Source of the DNA: Planctomycetota bacterium
GTDB lineage: Bacteria > Planctomycetota > UBA1135 > UBA2386
DNA: 56,141 nucleotides
Reading direction: 5' to 3'
NCBI GenBank assembly: GCA_027621295.1
Contig: JAQCBR010000011.1
Coordinates: 1-56,141, forward strand
Positions 50,414 to 56,141 of the stretch are shown here, in pieces. Positions within the stretch are counted from its first letter, which is position 1. Every line of letters starts with the position of its first letter. The position numbers were made by a program, and so were the translations under genes. A model generated the notes under the pieces. The model was not told the DNA's origin and ran no database searches. It saw only the letters and a list, made by a program, of their open reading frames with translations.

Positions 50414-51396
50414 AGAAGAACCTCGGCATCCTTCTCCTCCTGCTGGGAGTCTCGGCGGTCACCGCGGCCATCAGTCCCGCGTTCCTGGGGTTCGAGAACA
50501 TCGAGAATCTGATCCGACGATCGGCGCTGTTCGGCTGGATCAGCGTCGGAGCGGCGTTCGTCATCCTCACCGGCGGGATCGACCTGTCGATCGGATCGGT
50601 GATCTGTCTGGTCGGCTGCCTCGCTCCGTGGCTGCTCGTGGACCTGGGTTGGTCGCCCTGGGTGGCGCTCCCTTCGCTGCTCCTCCTCTCCGCGGGGCTC
50701 GGGCTCGGGCACGGGCTCCTGGTCACGCGGCTCGGACTCCAGCCATTCGTCGTCACGCTCTGTGGACTCCTCCTCTACCGCGGCGCGGCGCGGGGGCTGA
50801 CCCAGGATCGGGCGCTCGGATTCCGCGGCGAGTACTCGGGTCTCCGCGAGCTGGCGACCGGTCAGTGGGACGTTCCGTTCGTGCCGGGATTCCAGGTGCC
50901 GGTGCCCGCGACTCTCCTCCTGGCGCTGGCCGTCGTTTGCGGGGTCGTCCTGGGGCGCACCGTGTTCGGGCGCCACCTCTACGCGCTCGGTCGGAACGAG
51001 GAGGCCGCTCGGTTCGCCGGTGTGCGGACCGAGGCAGTCACGACGGCCGCCTACGTGATCTGTGCGACGCTCGCTGGGTTGGGCGGGCTGCTGTTCGCCT
51101 TCGACGTGGGGTCGGTCCAGGCGAGCTCGTTCGGCAACTTCTACGAGCTCTACGCGATCGCCGGAGCCGTGCTGGGCGGATGTGCGCTCCGCGGCGGTGA
51201 GGGAACGGTGCTCGGAGTGCTGCTGGGCGCAGCGCTGATGCAGGTTCTGCGCAACGCCACCAACCTGATCGGGATCCCGACCCAGCTCGAGTTCGCGATC
51301 ATCGGCGCAGTGATCCTGTCGGGGGTCGTCCTCGACGAGGTGGTGAAACGCGTGGCGGCTGGTCGGCGCGCGCGGACGACTACGGGCGGCCGATGA
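50410..51396 (+). CDS. Sugar ABC transporter permease (RbsC type)
   Basis: 328 residues from ATG 50410, overlapping the ATPase stop by 4 bases. About nine to ten membrane segments: LGILLLLLGVSAVTAAI, GWISVGAAFVILTGGIDLSI, LPSLLLLSAGLGLGHGLL, TLLLALAVVCGVVLG, and others. GAAFVILTGGIDLSIGSVIC and RNEEAARFAGVRTEAVTTAAY (EAA-like loop contacting the ATPase) are characteristic of the RbsC/AraH family. It forms the channel as a dimer. Its last 17 bases overlap the end of the converging metalloprotease gene. Confidence 0.95.
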   Translation: MKKNLGILLLLLGVSAVTAAISPAFLGFENIENLIRRSALFGWISVGAAFVILTGGIDLSIGSVICLVGCLAPWLLVDLGWSPWVALPSLLLLSAGLGLGHGLLVTRLGLQPFVVTLCGLLLYRGAARGLTQDRALGFRGEYSGLRELATGQWDVPFVPGFQVPVPATLLLALAVVCGVVLGRTVFGRHLYALGRNEEAARFAGVRTEAVTTAAYVICATLAGLGGLLFAFDVGSVQASSFGNFYELYAIAGAVLGGCALRGGEGTVLGVLLGAALMQVLRNATNLIGIPTQLEFAIIGAVILSGVVLDEVVKRVAAGRRARTTTGGR

Positions 51397-54091
51397 GCAT
51401 GTGTCCGGCGTTGCTGAACGCGAAGCCGAGCTGGTTGGCTCTGGGGTCGGCGATCAGGGCCTGGGCGTAGATCGATGAGCCGACGATCGTCGGCGTGTTG
51501 GGGAGCTGGAGGTTCCAGTTGAGCGTCCCGTTCGCGCCGCTGACTCCCTGGAGCGTCGCATGGAGCGGCGCCAGGAGGACGCAGCCCGGCGCTCCTGCCG
51601 AGCTGAGGTCCAACGGCAGGCTGACGCCGTACCACTCGATGTCCCAGCCGCCGAGCGCGAGGACCAGCTGACTGGATGGCGCGGCGTGCCGGAGTTCGAT
51701 CGTGAAGGGCATGCCGATCTTCGGTTCGCCCTGGGCCGCCAGGACCGGGACTGCGCCGGGCTGTCCGGCGCCTGCGCAGATCCAGCGCCATGCCGGATAG
51801 CGGAGCGAGGTCCGCTGGCTCCAGGTGCCGCTGGTGCCCGAGCGGCGCCAGAAGATCGGAAGGTCGGGGTCCTGTCCGGCCTGGAGAACCGCCGGATAGA
51901 CGAGGTTCGTGTCCGACTGACCGATCCAGAGCGCGTCCCCCGTGACGTAGCTGAGCGGTGCGTCGAGGACGGCGCGGAAGAAGCCCGGTGTCGACCCCAC
52001 CGTCAGCGTCCCGGTGCGCACTGGTTGGAGCGCTGGCTCCCCGGTGCCGGGCGAGCTCTCCAGGTAGATCGAGATCGGCGTCGATTCGGGTGCGGTCGTC
52101 GCGGAAGCGGTGAAGAGTTCGATCGCCGTGAGCGTGCCCGCCTCGCTGGCGCGATGCCCGTAGAGGTACTCGTTGTTGAAGGAGCGCGCGACCATCACGC
52201 CGCCTGTTCCGTTGAGCTCGGCGCAGTGTGCCGGGCTCACCGCGGTTCCGGGGCAGCCTCGACCGTAGGTCGTCCACAGCCCCGCCCCCTGGCAGCGTTG
52301 GATCGGGGTCGGCAGGTTGCGGCCGATCGCAGCGGCGATCAGGTCATCGCAGTTCGGCGTCCCGTTGTTGAGGTTGCCGTCGTCGTCGTCGAGGAAGAAG
52401 AGCTCGCGCACCGCGTCGGGCTGCGTCGTCGCGTTGGCGATGAGCGTCGGGATCACGATCTGCTCGGCGAGGCTTGCTCCTGCCGCCTGGCCGTGGGTCG
52501 CGATCAGGAGATTCCGCAGGTCCCAGGCGAATCCCATCCAGGTCTGGCCCTGTTGGTGCACGGTGCCGGTGACCGGGTAGGTCGCGGAGTTGGTCGCGGT
52601 GCGGACGAAGCCGCCGGTCGTCGTGAAGTTCCTGCCGACGATCGGATCTCCGAGCCGGTAGGTCGCGAGGATGTCACCCCATCCCTCGCTCAGTCCATCG
52701 ATCTGGGAGATGCCGCCGAACGCATCGTCCACGGCGTGTCCCCACTCGTGGTAGATGACCGAGTCGTAGGCGGTCATGTTGCAGCTGCCGCCCGCGGCGT
52801 AGAAGTTGATCGTGTTCGCCACGTAGTGCGCGTTGCAGCTCGAGGCGATGTTGACCGTCGCCTGGATCTGGTCCAGGTCGTAGCGGTTGGTCGGAAGGTC
52901 ACCGGTGAGTCCGCGGACCCAGCGGTTGATGGCGTCCACATGCCAGAACGTGGTCGTCTGTGCGACGTCATGCTCGGCAGGTGAGGGGCCCAGCAGCTGG
53001 ATCTGGACGGGTGTTCCCGCCGTGGCCTGGACCGTGGCCTGGACCGGGGTGCCCTGCTGCGTCGCGATCCCTCCCGCCACGTGCTCACTGCCGCCGGGCC
53101 CGATCGCCACTTGGACGGTCACCGTTCCCGTCCCGGCGTAGGGGATCGAGAAGTCGCCGTTCGTGTCGGTGAACGTCGAGCCGATGCCTGCGGCCGTCAC
53201 GAGGATGCCTCGGACCGGTTCGTTGGTGGCCGGTTGGGTCGGGTCCCCGCGGAAGAGCCACGCATGGACGTTGCCGGTGATCGCCGTGCGCCGCGCTCCG
53301 GCCGAGCGTCGCTCGGCCAGGGCTCGTCCAAGGTGGCCTCGGGGCATGGGCGGAACCCGCCGCTCCGCGTCGCCCAGCGGATGGGGCGCATGTCCGCAGC
53401 GTTGCACCAGATCTCGATACTCGAGAACGTCCCCGGTGCTCGCATCCACGAACACGTCGCCCACCCGGCAATCGGCGCCGATGCGGTCGTCGACGCGGAC
53501 GAGCCACGCCAGGCGCGGTGTGGTCATGGTCGCGTCGTCGGTGCGGGCGTGGATGACCAGTTCGGCATGGATCGTGTCCGCGATCCGCGGCCTTGCGCGC
53601 GCATGCTCGTGCGCGACCGCCCACGCGTGGGTGCGATCGATCGATGGGATGGTGCCGAAGTCGTCCGGGATCGGTACGGCCTTGCTGCCGAACATCGATA
53701 CGACGCCCGATGCGTGGAGCCGAACGTCGACGCGGCCGCCGATGACTTCGAGTCCTGCGTGGCGCTGCTCGAAGATGAGCACGTGGAGATCCCTGATCCG
53801 CTGATTCGTGACCAGCGGATACACGGAGCGGCCGAGGCCGAGGACGTCCGCATACCGCCTCAGGACGTCTCGACCGAGCTCCTCGGCGTGCCCCGGACCG
53901 ACGACGCGCGGAGCAACCCGCAGGCCATCGCCGTAGATCGCCTTGGGAGTGCCGGTCGCCTGGTTCCACACCGCATGGAAGGTCTCGTTCGCGCGGTCGT
54001 CACGGAACGATCGCCAGGAATCAGCCGGTCCCTGCGCCAGGGCGGTTGCGCACAACGCCAGCGCGATCGCGCTGATGAGGAAGGACGGCAT
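51380..54091 (-). CDS. Secreted M36-like zinc metalloprotease with shared C-terminal module
   Basis: 903 residues. Signal peptide MPSFLISAIALALCATALAQ. An FTP-like propeptide (TPKAIYGDGLRVAPRVVG, LEVIGGRVDVRLHASGVVSM) is followed by a carboxypeptidase-regulatory-like beta domain (GIGSTFTDTNGDFSIPYAGTG). The catalytic part has YHEWGHAVDDAFGG with H448, E449 and H452, and SEGWGDILATYR with the third ligand Glu, as in fungalysin/thermolysin-type enzymes. A beta-sandwich region follows (CPGTAVSPAHCAEL). Residues about 776-903 form a module ending FAFSNAGHMLIG, similar in length and layout to the C-terminus of the FG-GAP protein. Likely secreted and activated by propeptide removal. It overlaps the converging permease end by 17 bases. 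Confidence 0.88.
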   Translation of the reverse strand: MPSFLISAIALALCATALAQGPADSWRSFRDDRANETFHAVWNQATGTPKAIYGDGLRVAPRVVGPGHAEELGRDVLRRYADVLGLGRSVYPLVTNQRIRDLHVLIFEQRHAGLEVIGGRVDVRLHASGVVSMFGSKAVPIPDDFGTIPSIDRTHAWAVAHEHARARPRIADTIHAELVIHARTDDATMTTPRLAWLVRVDDRIGADCRVGDVFVDASTGDVLEYRDLVQRCGHAPHPLGDAERRVPPMPRGHLGRALAERRSAGARRTAITGNVHAWLFRGDPTQPATNEPVRGILVTAAGIGSTFTDTNGDFSIPYAGTGTVTVQVAIGPGGSEHVAGGIATQQGTPVQATVQATAGTPVQIQLLGPSPAEHDVAQTTTFWHVDAINRWVRGLTGDLPTNRYDLDQIQATVNIASSCNAHYVANTINFYAAGGSCNMTAYDSVIYHEWGHAVDDAFGGISQIDGLSEGWGDILATYRLGDPIVGRNFTTTGGFVRTATNSATYPVTGTVHQQGQTWMGFAWDLRNLLIATHGQAAGASLAEQIVIPTLIANATTQPDAVRELFFLDDDDGNLNNGTPNCDDLIAAAIGRNLPTPIQRCQGAGLWTTYGRGCPGTAVSPAHCAELNGTGGVMVARSFNNEYLYGHRASEAGTLTAIELFTASATTAPESTPISIYLESSPGTGEPALQPVRTGTLTVGSTPGFFRAVLDAPLSYVTGDALWIGQSDTNLVYPAVLQAGQDPDLPIFWRRSGTSGTWSQRTSLRYPAWRWICAGAGQPGAVPVLAAQGEPKIGMPFTIELRHAAPSSQLVLALGGWDIEWYGVSLPLDLSSAGAPGCVLLAPLHATLQGVSGANGTLNWNLQLPNTPTIVGSSIYAQALIADPRANQLGFAFSNAGHMLIGRP

Positions 54092-54112
54092 GAGAGTGAC
54101 GCGAGGAGGAGA

Positions 54113-54193
54113 GATCGGGTGGGGAAGGCCCGATCATTTCGCCCCGGGCTCGCCCGGCGCGCCATCCCCTGGGTCCCGAGACGGGACCCGGGG
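54113..54193. repeat. Three consecutive hairpins between DUF3500 and metalloprotease genes
   Basis: GATCGGG/CCCGATC (54113-54119, 54129-54135), CCGGGC/GCCCGG (54144-54149, 54152-54157), and CCCTGGGTCCC/GGGACCCGGGG (54167-54177, 54183-54193; one G-U pair on the plus strand). The last, 11 bp with a 5-base loop, is a likely terminator of the DUF3500 transcript. The first lies near the metalloprotease start and could be an operator or leader hairpin. Confidence 0.5.
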
Positions 54194-54204
54194 CCGCGCA
54201 GCCG

Positions 54205-55287
54205 TCAGCGGCCTCGGTTCGCAGCGTCGCCGTGCGCGGCGTCGCGGTGCGCGCGCAGCAGGTCGCCGCCGAAGCCTGCGGTCAGGTCGTGCAGCACCAC
54301 GTGGCTGTGGTTCGCGCCGTCCTGGATGTTGTCGTACTCGAGGACGAGGGTGGGGCTGTGGAGCCGGTAGTAGTGGGGGCGTCCGGGCTCTGTCGAGCCG
54401 ATCCAGGCAAAGTGGAGGCCGTCGTAGCCCGGCGCACGCATCCTCATCAGCTCGGTGCGCCCGAGGTCCGGGTGGAGGTCGCGCACGAGCTCCGAGAGGA
54501 TCTCGAGGAGCTGGACCTTCTGTGCCTGTTCGAGATCGCCGAACGCGATACCGCGTGGCTCGCCAAGGATGTCGGCGGTGCGTCCGGGACCGGTCAGGAT
54601 GTCGGCGGGCACCTTCTCGTCGAGGATCGCCTTCTGCCGCTGCTCTTCGGAGAGGTCGAGCACGAAGGCGCGAGCCATGTCCTCCTCGGCGGCGAGCACG
54701 CGTCTACCCATGTAGGGACCCGTCCGGACTTCGTGCGGATTGGACCCGAGGAAGCGCGGAGTGCTCGTCACCGTCTCCGGCGAGATCACGGTGAAGTTCC
54801 AGGAGACGTGGTGACCCTGGAAGCGGAAGCCGAAGGGCTTCTTGTCAGGCGCGCCGAAGACCGCGATCGAGTAGCGCTCGGGGTCACGCCTCTCGTCGAG
54901 CTTGCCGGCGCGGACGGAGGCGTCCCTGAGGAACGTCTCCAGTTCGACGATCGCCGCGGTCTTCAGGCTGCCCTGGCTGCTGAGAGCAGACTCGAGGAGA
55001 CGCCATGCGAGCCTGCGCTGGTTCAGGTCGAGCGTGCCGATCCGAACGCCGGGGTAGATCCCCGGCACGAACTGCCAGTTGGTCCGCTCCGGGCCGTCGA
55101 AGTCCAGGTTCGCCGCCGCCCGTTGTTCCTCGTCGAGCGCGTCGAGGAAGGCTCCGGCAGCTGCGGCGATGCGAGCCCCGACGGGCGGGCGCTGGGCCTC
55201 GCCCGGGAGGCTGGCGAAAGCGGCCAGCGGGAGCAAGGCGGCCAGCGCCAGAACGGCGCGGCTCGAGGGCGTGCGCGGGACTCCCAC
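54205..55287 (-). CDS. DUF3500-family exported protein
   Basis: 360 residues. Signal peptide VLALAALLPLAAFASLPGEAQ. DUF3500 blocks: FLDALDEEQRAAANLDFDGP, TNWQFVPGIYPGVRIGTLDL, AVFGAPDKKPFGFRFQGHHV, SWNFTVISPETVTSTPRFLG, and HYYRLHSPTLVLEYDNIQDG followed by ANHSHVVLHDLTAGFGGDLL. Two His-rich sites (QGHHVS and NHSHVV) suggest metal binding. The function of the family is not known; it is common in planctomycetes and marine Bacteroidetes. It lies 3 bases after the stop of the partial gene at the right edge, so the two are likely co-transcribed. Confidence 0.93.
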   Translation of the reverse strand: MGVPRTPSSRAVLALAALLPLAAFASLPGEAQRPPVGARIAAAAGAFLDALDEEQRAAANLDFDGPERTNWQFVPGIYPGVRIGTLDLNQRRLAWRLLESALSSQGSLKTAAIVELETFLRDASVRAGKLDERRDPERYSIAVFGAPDKKPFGFRFQGHHVSWNFTVISPETVTSTPRFLGSNPHEVRTGPYMGRRVLAAEEDMARAFVLDLSEEQRQKAILDEKVPADILTGPGRTADILGEPRGIAFGDLEQAQKVQLLEILSELVRDLHPDLGRTELMRMRAPGYDGLHFAWIGSTEPGRPHYYRLHSPTLVLEYDNIQDGANHSHVVLHDLTAGFGGDLLRAHRDAAHGDAANRGR

Positions 55288-55290
55288 GGT

Positions 55291-56141
55291 TCAGCGCCCC
55301 TGGTTCCGGGTCTGCCGGTTCTGACGGAGTCGGTCGAAGTCCTCGGCCGTCGGGTACTTGGTCGGCAGGCGGATCCACGCCTTCACGGTCTTCGCGTTCC
55401 AGTCGACGTCCTCGAGCGACTGCTCCTCGCCGATCTGCGGCGGGCGGTAGCCGACGTTGATGCCGACTGCCATCGCCTCGAGCAGGCGGTTGAGCTCGTA
55501 CGCGGTCATCGACGCGTCGGAGTCGAAGTAGTCGAGGGTCCGGAGGTAGTTGATGATGCCGAAGATCGCGGGCCAGCCGATCTCCTCCAGTCGGCTCTTC
55601 GCGCGGATGCCAGCGACGCCGCCGTCGGCCAGAACCTGCAGCGCCTCGGAGATCGACGCCTGGGTCTCGCTGCTGACCTCGGCCGGATACTCGAGTGCGT
55701 CGAGCGACTTCGGATCGAAGACGTCGGCGCGGGTCGTGATCTCGGTCTTGGCCGGGCTCGGAGCCGGCTTCGCAGGCTCGGGCTTCTTCGGCTCGGGCGT
55801 CTGTGCGGCCTCCTCGGTGGCGGGCTTCTCCGCCGCCGGGGTCGTGGCTACCGGGTTGGTCCCGGAACCCGTGTCGGTGTTCTCGGCCGGCGTGGACTGG
55901 GCGGCCGCCGGAGTGGTGCCGGCGTTGGAGCCGGTCGAAGCCGTCGTGCCCTGCGCGGTCTGTGCCTGCTCGGCCGGCTTCGGGTCGTCACCGCCCGACA
56001 TCAGCACGGCGACGACGACCGCCACGACGACGACGATGCCGCCGATCAGCAGGGCTGGGTTGCCCTTCTTCTTCGGTGCCGCCTCGGCAGCTCCTCGCCG
56101 ACCGCCTGCCGCGCGCCCGCCCGAGGCGCCCGCGGCACGGC
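55291..56141 (-). CDS. Membrane-anchored protein with Pro/Ala/Thr-rich linker, 5' end outside window
   Basis: At least 283 codons are open to the right edge with no ATG in the last 116 bases, so the N-terminus is missing. From the edge: a low-complexity Ala/Gly/Arg stretch, PKKKGNPALLIGG, then a membrane segment rich in Val and Ile (GGIVVVVAVVVAVLM). A linker of about 90 residues is rich in Pro, Ala, Thr and Glu (EPKKPEPAKPAPSPAKTEI), then a compact helical domain of about 140 residues (SISEALQVLADGGVAGIRAK, GWPAIFGIINYLRTLDYFD) with HEAT-like character. I do not recognise a family. It is a bitopic protein whose C-terminal domain lies outside the membrane, co-transcribed with the DUF3500 gene. 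Confidence 0.65.
   Translation of the reverse strand, partial: RAAGASGGRAAGGRRGAAEAAPKKKGNPALLIGGIVVVVAVVVAVLMSGGDDPKPAEQAQTAQGTTASTGSNAGTTPAAAQSTPAENTDTGSGTNPVATTPAAEKPATEEAAQTPEPKKPEPAKPAPSPAKTEITTRADVFDPKSLDALEYPAEVSSETQASISEALQVLADGGVAGIRAKSRLEEIGWPAIFGIINYLRTLDYFDSDASMTAYELNRLLEAMAVGINVGYRPPQIGEEQSLEDVDWNAKTVKAWIRLPTKYPTAEDFDRLRQNRQTRNQGR

Overview
The window is a 56 kb, roughly 68% GC bacterial chromosome segment, most likely from the phylum Planctomycetota. The evidence is the PSD1-type cytochrome (PSCyt1/DUF1549/DUF1553) overlapping a DUF1501 protein, a Tat-type Gfo/Idh/MocA oxidoreductase, DUF3500, an FG-GAP propeller protein and a PHM-like copper monooxygenase with a c-type heme motif. 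Two secreted proteins also share a C-terminal module of a kind I associate with planctomycete exported proteins. The genus cannot be fixed from sequence alone. Genes are packed tightly, with many ATGA, GTGA or TGATG start/stop overlaps. No gene-free stretch exceeds about 260 bases. I saw no insertion sequence, prophage, CRISPR array or rRNA.

Layout, 0-12.4 kb: a partial exported protein (1-462, minus), a heme/copper monooxygenase-like protein overlapping a redoxin, a GST, and an AGE-family sugar epimerase divergent from a membrane protein/zinc dehydrogenase pair. A large FAD oxidoreductase lies divergent from a Tat-exported Gfo/Idh/MocA protein, which is followed by an esterase and a small lipoprotein. 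12.4-16 kb: the sulfate-activation operon cysC-cysD-cysNC. 16-25 kb: an orphan hypothetical, an iron-oxygenase-like protein divergent from a group II truncated globin, a P-loop kinase/YjbQ pair, an exported helical-repeat protein, an M20 amidohydrolase, a lipoprotein/amidase operon and an M28 peptidase.

26-28.8 kb: an ArsR-methyltransferase fusion with an inverted repeat over its own predicted promoter, then ahcY, then a block of RNA-like hairpins. This looks like an S-adenosylhomocysteine-sensing regulatory unit next to its natural target. 28.8-38 kb: a DMT-type transporter, a cyclophilin, tRNA-Leu(TAA), a small membrane protein, a DJ-1/PfpI protein, tRNA-Cys(GCA) with a good terminator, a NIL-domain protein, gamma-glutamyltransferase, the FG-GAP protein, an RsmB-like rRNA methyltransferase and a galactokinase-family kinase. 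Several of these handle sulfur or glutathione chemistry (cys operon, ahcY, tRNA-Cys, NIL protein, GGT, GST), but they are scattered and not one operon.

38-56 kb: the lutABC lactate-utilisation operon; a minus-strand operon of PSD1 protein, DUF1501 protein and aldo/keto reductase; an SDR followed by a complete ribose-type ABC importer (binding lipoprotein, double ATPase, permease); a secreted M36-like metalloprotease; a DUF3500 protein; and a partial membrane-anchored protein at the right edge. Gene functions are assigned from motifs read by eye. No database search was run.
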